From Sinanaerobacter chloroacetimidivorans (GTDB lineage Bacteria > Bacillota > Clostridia > Peptostreptococcales > Anaerovoracaceae), in NCBI RefSeq assembly GCF_018128545.1, contig NZ_JAGSND010000008.1:124001-188000 (forward strand): a DNA stretch of 64,000 nt, written 5' to 3'. The notes below the pieces were generated by a model. The model saw nothing but the letters and a program-made list of their open reading frames with translations. It ran no database searches and was not told the origin of the DNA. Within the stretch, counting starts at the first letter, position 1. The number at the start of each line of letters is the position of its first letter. Below, in pieces: positions 17,109-25,878 of this stretch. The position numbers and the translations under genes are program-made.

Positions 17109-18071
17109 GTGAAAAGAATTGCAGTTTTAACAAGCGGCGGAGATGCTCCGGGAATGAATGCGGCCATCCGCGCTGTTGTCAGAGGAGCGCTCTATCATAA
17201 GATCCAAGTCTACGGAATAGAAAGAGGTTACGAAGGATTAATCAACGGAGAAATCAAAGAAATGAATGTTTCTTCCGTTTCCGATATTCTTCAGCGTGGA
17301 GGCACCATGCTGAAAACTGCCAGAAGTAAACGTTTTATGACTCCCGAAGGCTTTCAGAGAGCCATGGACATGCTTGAAAATTTTGAAATTGAAGGGCTTG
17401 TTGTCATCGGCGGAGACGGCTCCTTCCGCGGCGGATTGGAACTGACCAAAGCAGGGATAACCGTTATGGGGCTTCCGGGTACCATCGACAATGACCTTGC
17501 TTACACCGATTTTACCATTGGATTTGATACTGCTGTAAACACGGTGCTATCCGCTATCGGCAATATCAGAGACACGTCTTCCGCACACGAAAGAAGCACG
17601 GTAATCGAAGTGATGGGCAGACATTGCGGAGATATTGCATTGTATGCCGGATTGACTGGTGGCGCTGAAAGCATTCTGATTCCTGAAGAACCGGTGGATA
17701 TCAATGCCATCTGCAGAAAACTCATTCAGGGAAGAAACCGAGGAAAGCTTCATAATATCATCATTCGTGCCGAAGGGGTGGAAATCAGTTCTCAGGAACT
17801 GGCACAGGTCATTACTGACAGGACCGGCATGGAAACGAAAGTTGTGGTTTTAGGATATATTCAACGAGGTGGCTCCCCTACTGCCGGTGACAGGATTTTA
17901 GCCAGCAGAATGGGTTACAAAGCCATTGAATTACTGATGGAAGACAGTACAAGCAAGGCCATCGGGGTATGCGGATCAGAGATCATTTCCTATGATCTGG
18001 AAACCGCCCTTAATATGACCGGCAAGCATAATAAATCACTGATGGAGCTGGCTGATATGCTGTCAATTTAA
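17109..18071 (+). CDS. pfkA: ATP-dependent 6-phosphofructokinase
   Basis: Pfk phosphorylates fructose 6-phosphate. At 320 residues it is the standard bacterial length. GGDGSFRGG near residues 101-109 is the ATP-type loop (PPi enzymes have GGDD), and PGTIDND near residues 122-128 holds the catalytic aspartate. The start is GTG with TAGGAGG upstream. pyk follows 15 nt later, so the two glycolytic genes form an operon. Confidence 0.96.
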   Translation: MKRIAVLTSGGDAPGMNAAIRAVVRGALYHKIQVYGIERGYEGLINGEIKEMNVSSVSDILQRGGTMLKTARSKRFMTPEGFQRAMDMLENFEIEGLVVIGGDGSFRGGLELTKAGITVMGLPGTIDNDLAYTDFTIGFDTAVNTVLSAIGNIRDTSSAHERSTVIEVMGRHCGDIALYAGLTGGAESILIPEEPVDINAICRKLIQGRNRGKLHNIIIRAEGVEISSQELAQVITDRTGMETKVVVLGYIQRGGSPTAGDRILASRMGYKAIELLMEDSTSKAIGVCGSEIISYDLETALNMTGKHNKSLMELADMLSI

Positions 18072-18086
18072 TCTAGGGAGGTAAGA

Positions 18087-19514
18087 ATGAAAAAAACAAA
18101 AATTATCTGTACAATAGGCCCTTCCAGTGAGGACAAAGAGGTTCTGAAGAATATGATGCTTGCAGGGATGAACGCGGCAAGGATGAACTTTTCCCATGGT
18201 TCTCATGAAGAGCATAAGAAAAAAATAGATTTGGTAAAGGAACTACGAAAGGAACTGGGAATTCATATTTCCATTATTCTTGATACCAAAGGCCCGGAAA
18301 TCAGAACGGGAACCTTTGCCGAGAAAGTGGTCAAGCTGGTGGAAGGCCAGAAATTTACCATTACGACGGAGGAGGTGCTGGGCACCAATGAAATCTGCTC
18401 CGTTTCCTATAAAAATCTGATAAACGACGTGAAGCCCGGTGATAAATTACTGATCGATGACGGATTGGTGGGTTTGACGGTAGACCAGGTTGAAGGAAAT
18501 AATATCCGCTGTACCGTTGAAAACGGCGGTGAAATAAAGGATCATAAGAGTGTGAACCTGCCGGGAGTGCAAGTGAAGCTGCCCCCGGTTACAGAGCAGG
18601 ATAAATCGGACATCGCTTTTGGAATAGAGCAGGAAGTAGATTATATTGCTGCTTCCTTTGTCAGAAAATCGTCCGATGTGGATGAAATCAGACAGTTCCT
18701 CAATGAAAACGGCGGAAAAGATATCAAGATCATCGCGAAAATAGAGAATAAAGAAGGCATAGACAACATCAGAGATATTATCGCTGTTTCCGATGCCATC
18801 ATGGTTGCCAGAGGAGACCTCGGGGTAGAAATACCGCCGGAGCAGGTACCGCTTATTCAGAAGAGAATTATCAAATTATGCAATCTGGAAGGCAAGCCGG
18901 TTATCACCGCTACACAGATGCTGGATTCCATGATCAGAAATCCAAGACCGACAAGAGCTGAAGTGGCGGATGTAGCCAACGCCATTTTTGACGGTACAGA
19001 TGTCATCATGCTGTCCGGTGAAACCGCATCGGGGAAATATCCCCTTGAAACAGTGAAGCAAATGGTTCAGATCGCATTGACTACAGAGAATTCCCTGAAC
19101 TATGAGATGCTTTTGAAAGAAAAGGGGCAGGTGAGAAATACCAGTATAACCAATGCCATCGGTCATGCCACCTGTAATAGTGCCTGCGGCCTGAAAGCCA
19201 CAGCCATTTTAACGCCGACGGAATCCGGATATACGGCTTTTTGCGTATCAAAATTCAGACCGAAAGCACCTATTTTTGCCTTTGCCGCTTCTGAAAAAGT
19301 AGCAAGACATCTCACTTTGGCCTGGGGCGTTACGCCGCTTCTTGCTGTGGAAGCCTATACTGAGAAAGAGGTTTTTAATCATGCTGTCAATACTGCTTTG
19401 TCAGAAGGCTATATCAACAAAGGAGATCTTATCGTCATAACCACAGGTGTACCGGTTGGTATAGGCGGAAACACGAACATGCTCAGAATACACATCGTTG
19501 GTAATGAAATTTAA
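18087..19514 (+). CDS. pyk: Pyruvate kinase, short form
   Basis: Pyruvate kinase converts PEP and ADP to pyruvate and ATP. The 475 residues include MNFSHGSHEEH (near 33), DTKGPEIRTG (near 70) and the active-site ATQMLDSMIRNPRPTRAE segment (near 275). There is no C-terminal PEP-utiliser-like extension, which many Bacillus enzymes carry. GGGAGG precedes the ATG. The gene is directly downstream of pfkA and is followed by three short tandem repeats. Confidence 0.97.
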   Translation: MKKTKIICTIGPSSEDKEVLKNMMLAGMNAARMNFSHGSHEEHKKKIDLVKELRKELGIHISIILDTKGPEIRTGTFAEKVVKLVEGQKFTITTEEVLGTNEICSVSYKNLINDVKPGDKLLIDDGLVGLTVDQVEGNNIRCTVENGGEIKDHKSVNLPGVQVKLPPVTEQDKSDIAFGIEQEVDYIAASFVRKSSDVDEIRQFLNENGGKDIKIIAKIENKEGIDNIRDIIAVSDAIMVARGDLGVEIPPEQVPLIQKRIIKLCNLEGKPVITATQMLDSMIRNPRPTRAEVADVANAIFDGTDVIMLSGETASGKYPLETVKQMVQIALTTENSLNYEMLLKEKGQVRNTSITNAIGHATCNSACGLKATAILTPTESGYTAFCVSKFRPKAPIFAFAASEKVARHLTLAWGVTPLLAVEAYTEKEVFNHAVNTALSEGYINKGDLIVITTGVPVGIGGNTNMLRIHIVGNEI

Positions 19515-19629
19515 AAGCAGCTGATAGAAATCAACCCGGTAAAAAACTGGTAAGCAGCTGATAGAAATCAACCCCGGTAAAAACTGGTAAGCAGCTGATA
19601 GAAATCAACCAACCGATAACCAAACTGGT
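19515..19629 (+). repeat. Three tandem repeats downstream of pyk
   Basis: Units of 37, 37 and 41 nt (19515-19551, 19552-19588, 19589-19629) begin AAGCAGCTGATAGAAATCAA and end ACTGGT. They start directly after the pyk stop codon. They are contiguous with no spacers, so this is not a CRISPR array. Each can form a small hairpin between CCGGT and ACTGG. Confidence 0.8.
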
Positions 19630-19690
19630 GACCAATATATCTCGTAATTAAATAGAAATTAATAGAAAAGAGAAAATAGAATGAAAAGAA

Positions 19691-19716
19691 AAAAGGATAG
19701 TGAGAGCTATCCTTTT
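19691..19716 (-). terminator. Terminator for the minus-strand Usp gene
   Basis: AAAAGGATA and TATCCTTTT form a perfect 9-bp stem with an 8-nt loop. Read on the minus strand it is followed by a T-rich tract (TTTCTTTTC), so it mainly serves the convergent Usp gene. It may also stop transcription from pyk. Confidence 0.7.
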
Positions 19717-19737
19717 ATACTATGTGTTATGATTGTT

Positions 19738-20115
19738 TTACGAAGGAATCACCACCAGAGAAGCTTGGCCGGCAATTTTGCCTTTTAGTCGGCTTACCAA
19801 ATTGCTGCTGTTTTCTCCTTCTCCGGATTCTCCTAATATTACATGTGTAATTTTATTCTTTTTCACTAAATCAGTCAGGGTATCCAGTACGTCATTGGAG
19901 CGGACCACCGTTAGATTTGCCCCGTATTCAAGGGCTTTTTCGTAGAGATATTCCAACGCCTCGCCCTCTTTGGAGTTCCCGAGAAAATTGAACTGATAGT
20001 GTGCAACGTGAATAATAAAAAGCTCACCTTTTTCATCCCCTAGAAATTCGTGACCATATTTGATTAATCTGTCGCAGGTTTTTTGCTGAGTCACGCAGAC
20101 CATTACATTTTTCAT
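19738..20115 (-). CDS. Universal stress protein (UspA domain)
   Basis: The 125-residue single-domain Usp protein begins with NVMVCVTQQKTCDRLIKYG, resembling the Usp-like domain of KdpD-type sensors, and ends with the nucleotide-loop region ILGESGEGENSSNLVSRL and LVVIPS. The ATG at 20115 has GAGGT upstream; two codons earlier is another ATG. Usp proteins bind ATP or act in stress signalling; the exact role is unknown. It is convergent with pyk. Confidence 0.8.
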   Translation of the reverse strand: MKNVMVCVTQQKTCDRLIKYGHEFLGDEKGELFIIHVAHYQFNFLGNSKEGEALEYLYEKALEYGANLTVVRSNDVLDTLTDLVKKNKITHVILGESGEGENSSNLVSRLKGKIAGQASLVVIPS

Positions 20116-20165
20116 TCCCATACCTCATTTGAACTATATAGATATACTAAATCATAGCTCTATTA

Positions 20166-20195
20166 TACACTAGTCAACAGCAATTTGCTAGTGTA
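20166..20195. promoter_or_regulatory. Inverted repeat upstream of dinB
   Basis: TACACTAG and CTAGTGTA are perfect 8-bp arms separated by 14 nt. They lie between the divergent Usp and dinB genes, 20 nt before the dinB start. The repeat could be an operator or a leader hairpin; it does not match the Gram-positive LexA box (GAAC-N4-GTTC). Confidence 0.45.
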
Positions 20196-20214
20196 AAATG
20201 AGGTGGGAGGATGT

Positions 20215-21456
20215 ATGGGAATGGATCGAACGATACTGCATTGTGATATGAATGGCTTCTATGCTTCGGTGGAATTGCTGTCTCTTCCGGGGCTAAAAGG
20301 GCGGCCTGTGGCTGTTTGCGGCAATCCGGATAACAGGCATGGCATTATTCTGGCAAAAAATGAAGAAGCAAAAGCCTGTGGTATTCAAACGGCTGAAACG
20401 GTTTGGCAGGCAAAAAAGAAGTGCCCCAATCTGGTGTTGGTACGTCCCCATCATGATCGTTATCATCTTTATTCTAAAAAGATCAATGAAATCTATGGAA
20501 GATTTACGGATATGGTAGAGCCTTTCAGTATTGATGAATCCTGGCTGGATGTTACCGGCAGCCAAAAGCTCTTTGGCTCAGGAAGAGTGATTGCGGATAG
20601 AATCAGGGAAACGGTAAAGAAAGAGCTGGGACTGACGTTGTCCGTAGGGGTGTCTTTTAATAAAGTCTTTGCCAAGATGGGCAGTGAGTACAAAAAGCCC
20701 GACGCAACAACGGAGATCACAAGGGAAAACTATAAAGAGCTTATCTGGACTCAACCGGTAGGGGAGCTTTTTTTTGTCGGCGGTGCCACTGCGGAAAAAC
20801 TGATAAAATCAGGGATCAAAACCATAGGCGAATTGGCACAAGCTAATCGTGTTCTTCTTACTTCCATGCTGGGCAAGCAGGGAGCGGTGATTCATGATTA
20901 TGCTAATGGAATTGACGACAGCCCTGTTTCTCTTGCCTGTGAAAGGCAGAAGATAAAATCCGTCGGGAATGGCATGACCTTTAAACGGGATCTGGCCGGT
21001 ACGGAGGATATCAAGACGGCTATTCTGGCATTGGCAGATACAGTGGCCGGAAGGTTAAGAAGATACGAAATGAAATGCCAGGGAGTCAAGGTGGACATTA
21101 AGGATCCGCTTTTTAAAACTATTTCCAGACAAAAACAATTGGAGCTTTCTACAAATCTGGCAGAAGAAATAGGAAATGCGGCCATGGAGCTCATTCGAAA
21201 ATCATGGAATCTGAAGGATCCCATCAGGATGCTGACCGTAACCGGAATTGGTCTGACGGATGAGCAGGAGTCCCAGCAGCTCAGTTTATTCTCAATCAAT
21301 GAGGAAAACCGGGAAAAATCAGAGAAAATGGAAAGGACTCTCGACCACATCCGGGCAAAATACGGCGATCACGCCATCACCTTTGCAAGAATATTAAAGA
21401 ATGATATTGGAATAGATCTTTGTGAACAGAGAGAAGAAGAGGGATTGGAAGAATGA
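20215..21456 (+). CDS. dinB: DNA polymerase IV (Y family)
   Basis: DinB carries out translesion synthesis. The 413-residue product has the catalytic palm motifs DMNGFYASVE near the N-terminus and SIDESWLDV near residue 103, a helix-hairpin-helix region, and a little-finger domain from about residue 240. Near the C-terminus, QQLSLF may be a beta-clamp binding peptide. The ATG at 20215 lies close behind GGTGGGAGG; an ATG two codons later has better spacing. Confidence 0.95.
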   Translation: MGMDRTILHCDMNGFYASVELLSLPGLKGRPVAVCGNPDNRHGIILAKNEEAKACGIQTAETVWQAKKKCPNLVLVRPHHDRYHLYSKKINEIYGRFTDMVEPFSIDESWLDVTGSQKLFGSGRVIADRIRETVKKELGLTLSVGVSFNKVFAKMGSEYKKPDATTEITRENYKELIWTQPVGELFFVGGATAEKLIKSGIKTIGELAQANRVLLTSMLGKQGAVIHDYANGIDDSPVSLACERQKIKSVGNGMTFKRDLAGTEDIKTAILALADTVAGRLRRYEMKCQGVKVDIKDPLFKTISRQKQLELSTNLAEEIGNAAMELIRKSWNLKDPIRMLTVTGIGLTDEQESQQLSLFSINEENREKSEKMERTLDHIRAKYGDHAITFARILKNDIGIDLCEQREEEGLEE

Positions 21457-21505
21457 TTTTTCGCAATGAATTTTAATGCACGGCGGCAATCCGCTTCTCT
21501 ACCGG

Positions 21506-21534
21506 TTGACGGTGCGTCTATATCATACTATAAT
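21506..21534 (+). promoter_or_regulatory. Sigma-A promoter of the DUF308 gene
   Basis: TTGACG (21506-21511) and TATAAT (21529-21534) are separated by exactly 17 nt, 54 nt upstream of the start codon. Confidence 0.7.
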
Positions 21535-21588
21535 TAAGTATTCGACAATCAAACACATATCGTGCCATTTTTCAACAGGAGGTTTTGC

Positions 21589-22113
21589 ATGAGATTACTA
21601 AAAATTATTGCAGGCGCAATCTTGATTCTGACAGGAGTCTTTTGTTTTGCCAACCAGGGAGCAACCTTTCTCACAATAGCCTTTATATTGGGCTGTGCTA
21701 TGTTGATTTCCGGCATCAGCGGTATATTGGCCTATCTGTTTATCCGTAAAAACAGAGAGCTCTCCAACATGGTTTTTACAGAAGGTGTTATGACCTTCCT
21801 GCTGGGTTCTCTGGTGCTGTCCAACCAACTGATTACGGAAGCTGTAGTTCCGGTCTTCTTTGGATTGTGGGCAATATTCTCCGGAGTTTTGAGAATTTCG
21901 GAAGCCTTCGGATTACATAATAAAAGAAAACGGGCCTGGCAATGGACCTTGGGATTGGGCGCTATTTCCATTCTTGCAGGGATTTACGCTTTCCTAAATT
22001 CTGTTATCGCATCGCTTTCGGTAATCCTGATCATCGGGTTCATCTTTATCATACAGGGAGCCAATGTATTAATTGCCGGGATACATCTGCCGGCGAATAA
22101 AAAAAGTAAGTAG
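21589..22113 (+). CDS. DUF308/HdeD-family membrane protein
   Basis: The 174-residue protein has six hydrophobic segments arranged as three similar pairs, typical of HdeD/DUF308 proteins, with glycine-rich helices (IIAGAILILTGVFCF; LGLGAISILAGIYAF). HdeD is linked to acid resistance in E. coli; here the role is unknown. The ATG at 21589 follows ACAGGAGG; a GTG 27 nt upstream is less likely. It ends with TAG inside the downstream terminator stem. Confidence 0.75.
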   Translation: MRLLKIIAGAILILTGVFCFANQGATFLTIAFILGCAMLISGISGILAYLFIRKNRELSNMVFTEGVMTFLLGSLVLSNQLITEAVVPVFFGLWAIFSGVLRISEAFGLHNKRKRAWQWTLGLGAISILAGIYAFLNSVIASLSVILIIGFIFIIQGANVLIAGIHLPANKKSK

Positions 22114-22128
22114 AGCTACTTACTTTTT
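22101..22128. terminator. Bidirectional terminator between DUF308 and PocR-AraC genes
   Basis: A perfect 12-bp stem (AAAAAGTAAGTA paired with TACTTACTTTTT, loop GAGC) is followed by T-rich sequence on both strands. It serves both converging genes and contains the DUF308 stop codon. Confidence 0.85.
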
Positions 22129-22136
22129 TTATTTTT

Positions 22137-23414
22137 CTATTTTGCATTCACTTTTCTGTAGTCCTTTGGAGTAATCCCTTTCATTTTTTTAAATACCTTT
22201 GAAAAATAACTCTGATCATCAAAACCCGACTGCATCGATACGTCGATGAGATTGATGCCGGTATTGGCAAGAAGCTCACAGCTCTTATTGATTCTTGTTT
22301 GATTCAAATAGTCCGTAAAGGTCATTCCCATTTCCTGCTTGAACAGCACGGATAAATAGGATGGGTTTGTATGTAAATAATCTGCTACGGTTTTTAAAGA
22401 AATTCTGTTTTTATAATTCTCATTGATATTTTGAATAGCCTGCTTGATAATCTGAGATTTTCCGGAATAGCTGCTGGAAGCAATGACCTGGCTTATATTT
22501 TCAATGAGATTGGAGGCGAGGATCGACAGCTCTTGAAAGCTTACGGCCTGATTCAGCATATTCATATCATAAAAATAGGATTCCGTTTGTTCCTGAGACA
22601 GGCTGCTTTTTTCAGCTGCAATTCTTGACAATATGGTACATATCCCAAGCACTTTCGTTTTGATAGAGGTAACATCTCCGACTTCTATCAGTGATAGCTC
22701 TCCCAGCAGCTTTTTTAACAAGCTGAGGCTCTTATTGGTATCCCCGTCTTTTACACTTTCGATCAACTGATTTTCCAGCTCATAAGGATAGGGCATGGTC
22801 TTGTTCTCTTTCTTGTATCTCTGCAGATTCTCCCCGATTCGTTTCTGCTCTTTATATTGGCTGTTGATGCTTGCATAATCCTCATTATGGGTTATGGAAG
22901 CTAAAACACAGCTTCCAAGCAGGGAAGCCAGGTGGGACACCTCCTTTGGCTTGAATATCTTCATACTTCTTAGAAAGAGAATGATTTTCGGATAGGAATC
23001 AAAATGAATGTTGTTCAGAGAAAAAACATTGGTAATGATACTTTCCTTCAGACCTCCCATAATAATAGGCCCTGCCATAAAACAACCTGCAACTTGCCCG
23101 TTCAGGATCAACGAGACCGCAATTTTCACCAGTCCTGCTTTGCAGACGAACACATAAGGTTCTCCCAACTGGGTTGCCAGTTTCGCTGAGGATGCGAGGT
23201 TTTTGGAACAAACACTCCGAGGGTCCTTGTAAACGTCAAAAAAATTACAGAACTTGCTTTGCCTATGGCATTCCCATTGGATTTCCCCATTGGTGTTAAA
23301 AAAAGTGACCGGAACGTCAGTAATGACAGAAAAGGACTGAATCGCCTCTTCGATTTTATGCAGAATTTCCGGGGAGGGAGATTTAAATGCAGGGGGCAGG
23401 GTAAAGTGATCCAT
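22137..23414 (-). CDS. AraC-family regulator with PocR sensory domain
   Basis: The 425-residue protein has an N-terminal PocR ligand-sensing domain (about residues 15-190, with FCNFFDVYKD, VCSKNLASSA and GCFMAGPIIM) and a C-terminal AraC helix-turn-helix pair (about 320-420, NPSYLSVLFKQEMGMTFTDYL and DQSYFSKVFKK). PocR domains sense small hydrocarbon-derived ligands and are common next to corrinoid methyltransferase genes. It diverges from mttC with a 209-nt intergenic region, so it is the probable activator of the methylamine genes, perhaps sensing a methylamine. It ends in TAG. Domain calls are from family knowledge; the target is inferred. Confidence 0.88.
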   Translation of the reverse strand: MDHFTLPPAFKSPSPEILHKIEEAIQSFSVITDVPVTFFNTNGEIQWECHRQSKFCNFFDVYKDPRSVCSKNLASSAKLATQLGEPYVFVCKAGLVKIAVSLILNGQVAGCFMAGPIIMGGLKESIITNVFSLNNIHFDSYPKIILFLRSMKIFKPKEVSHLASLLGSCVLASITHNEDYASINSQYKEQKRIGENLQRYKKENKTMPYPYELENQLIESVKDGDTNKSLSLLKKLLGELSLIEVGDVTSIKTKVLGICTILSRIAAEKSSLSQEQTESYFYDMNMLNQAVSFQELSILASNLIENISQVIASSSYSGKSQIIKQAIQNINENYKNRISLKTVADYLHTNPSYLSVLFKQEMGMTFTDYLNQTRINKSCELLANTGINLIDVSMQSGFDDQSYFSKVFKKMKGITPKDYRKVNAK

Positions 23415-23623
23415 CGTTTTTTCACTCCAAATTTAAACATAATTTACCTGATAATTGTTATAAAATATTACCATAAATCAGGGACGCCCACAATAAATAA
23501 TTATAATTTTACAATAAAAACTACAAAAATAACAAAAACCTTTTCTATGATATCAGTGCTGATTCCGTTAAGATAGGGATAAGATGAAGCGCTGTTTTTT
23601 TTTATTTTGGTAAGGAGGTTTCT

Positions 23624-24271
23624 ATGACGAAGGAAACATTATTTAAAGATGCTTTTGATTCCATTGTGGATTGTGATGAAGACAAAGCCATGGAGGTAAT
23701 AAAAGCCGGAGAAGAGATGGGAATTGACCCGGTAGAGCTGCTGACCGAAGGGTTCAGCGCAGGGATCAAGCATTTGGGAGATCTCTTTGGCAGAGGAGAA
23801 GTGTTCCTGCCGGAACTGATTTTTTCCACAGAAGTAATGAAAGTTGTAACGGCTGAAATCGAGAGTAAAATGGATCATACCCAGGTAGAGAGCAAAGGGG
23901 TTATGGTTATCGGTACCGTCGCCGGTGATGTTCATGATATTGGAAAAGGAATCGTCGCTTCTCTGGTTAAAACCAATGGCATTGAGGTTCATGATCTGGG
24001 AAGAGAAGTTCCTGCGGAAGTATTCATAGAGAAAATTAAGGAGTACAATGCTGATTTCGTGGGAAGCAGTGCATTGCTTACCACCACCATGACGGAGCAG
24101 AAAAAGATCGAAGAGCTGTTGGAAAAAGAAGGACTTAAAGGGAAAGTAAAATCTTTGATTGGCGGTGCACCTGTTACAAAACGGTGGGCTGAGAAAATAG
24201 GCGCTGATGCTTACTGTGAAGACGCCAGTGATACGGTAAACTTCATTCTCAACTGGATTGGGGAAAAATAA
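23624..24271 (+). CDS. mttC: Trimethylamine corrinoid protein
   Basis: The 215-residue protein has an N-terminal helical cap domain (residues 1-90) and a Rossmann B12-binding domain. GDVHDIGKG at about residues 101-109 carries the lower-ligand His104 for base-off/His-on corrinoid; GSSALLTTTM near 152 and a GGAPVTKRWAEKIGADAY segment follow. It carries the methyl group removed from trimethylamine by MttB. TAAGGAGG precedes the ATG. It is the first gene of the methylamine island and divergent from the PocR-AraC regulator. The pairing with mttB rather than mtbB rests on adjacency. Confidence 0.9.
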   Translation: MTKETLFKDAFDSIVDCDEDKAMEVIKAGEEMGIDPVELLTEGFSAGIKHLGDLFGRGEVFLPELIFSTEVMKVVTAEIESKMDHTQVESKGVMVIGTVAGDVHDIGKGIVASLVKTNGIEVHDLGREVPAEVFIEKIKEYNADFVGSSALLTTTMTEQKKIEELLEKEGLKGKVKSLIGGAPVTKRWAEKIGADAYCEDASDTVNFILNWIGEK

Positions 24272-24370
24272 TAAAACTACTTTATAAAAGAAGCAAAAGA
24301 TGTTACGGAAGTTATAAAAAAGTTAAAGCTTTTATGAAGTTATGACGGAATAAAAACAGAAAGGAGGAGA

Positions 24371-25840
24371 ATGGTGAGTAAATTTAAATATGAAGATGAC
24401 ATTTACGGATATTGTATTTTAAGAAATGAAGATTTGGAAGCGCTTCACGAAGCCACACTGGATCTGATGGAAGATTACGGACTTCAGATCCACGGGGACG
24501 AAGCATTGGAAATCTACAGTGCCGCCGGATGTGATGTGGATCGCTCCATTGACAGGGTAAGGTTCCCGAGAAATCTGGTAAACGACAGCATCGAATCCTG
24601 TCCCGCTGAATTTACTTTATGCGGACGAGATCCCAAGAACGATACCCTGGTAGGTGGAAAGAACGTTGCTTTTAAAAATTTTGGAACCGGAGTATTGATG
24701 ATCGACCCTTATAGCGGAGAGGTGAGGGATTCCACAAAAGAGGATCTGGGCAATGTGGCAAGATTTATTGACGCTATGGATACCGTTGACGTTTTCTCTA
24801 TTGCTGTTGCAGCAGGTGATGTCAATCAAAAAGTCAAATCCCTTCATGAAGCCGAGGTGGTTTTCAATAATTTAACGAAAAACTTTGCTCATGATCTTGA
24901 AGGAATCAAGAATACCCAGCGGTTTATCGATATGGCTGCTGCTATTCAGGGAGGATATGACAAATTAAGAGAACGGCCGATCATCACCATGGGGGCTTGT
25001 CCCAACAGTCCGCTGGAAATCAACGAAAATGAAACGGATATCATCATGCTGTCTGCGAAATATGGTCTTCCGATTGATATCCTCTCCATGGGGCTTTGCG
25101 GAGGTACGACACCGGCTACGCTGGCAGGAACCCTGGTAACCACCAATGCAGAGATTTTAGGCGGAATTGTTTTATCTCAAATTCTTAACAAAGGAAACCC
25201 GATTCTTTACGGCAGTTCCACCACTATTATGGATATGAAGTCCGCTACCTCACCGGTGGGCGCGCCGGAACACGCCATGTGCGGAGCAGCGGTAGGCCAG
25301 ATCGGACATTATTACGGAATCCCAACCAATGTGGGAGGAACTTAGGGGGACAGCAAGGTGCTCGATGAACAATTAGGGCACGAAAAGACAATGACTGCCA
25401 TGCTACCGGCACTGACAGGAAGTAATATTATTTACGGAATGGGAATGCTGGAAATGGGTATGACCATGAGCTATGAACAGCTTTTGATTGATCAGGAAAT
25501 CGTACGCATGATCAGAAGGATCCTGCAGGGAATTCCTGTCAATAAGGAAACCATCGCCTTGGATGTAATCCGGAAGGTAGGGCCTGCCGGAAATTATTTA
25601 GGCGAAAGACATACTCTGAAATACATGAGACAGGAATTGTCCACAACCAATCTCATTAACAGGAAAATGAGGGACAACTGGGAAAATGCCGGTGCAAAGG
25701 ATATGGCAGAACGAGCGAGAGAGCAGGCCATAGAAATCCTTGAAAATTATAAGCCTATTCCGCTTCCCGAGGATGTAAAAAGAAAAATCAGAAGCATTGT
25801 GGAAGAAGGGGAACAGGAAGCCAGAGAGATGGGAGAGTAA
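24371..25840 (+). CDS. mttB: Trimethylamine:corrinoid methyltransferase with pyrrolysine
   Basis: The frame is interrupted once by TAG at 25343-25345 (codon 325) and continues to TAA at 25840, giving 489 residues, the usual MttB length. The context GGT-UAG-GDSKVLDEQ matches the Pyl site of MttB enzymes, and protein similarity runs on across the codon. Pyl is thought to position the methylamine for transfer to Co(I) corrinoid. AAGGAGG precedes the ATG at 24371; the GTG one codon later is an alternative. pylT, pylSc, pylSn and pylD are in the same window, which argues for read-through rather than a pseudogene. Truncation at UAG would remove the C-terminal third. Confidence 0.93.
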
Positions 25841-25878
25841 CGGGATCCCATCTGAATTCCAGAAGAAAGGATCGTATT

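Noticed and set aside
19515..19629. CRISPR array downstream of pyk
   Set aside because: Three contiguous repeats with no unique spacers.
20166..20195. LexA box in front of dinB
   Set aside because: The inverted repeat does not match GAAC-N4-GTTC; kept only as an unassigned palindrome.
23415..23623. Sigma-54 promoter for mttC
   Set aside because: No GG/GC pair with the required spacing was seen, and the regulator is AraC-type rather than an enhancer-binding ATPase.
24371..25840. mttB as two fragments or a pseudogene because of TAG at 25343
   Set aside because: The frame continues to the normal protein end, the UAG context is the known Pyl site, and pylT, pylSc, pylSn and pylD are nearby.
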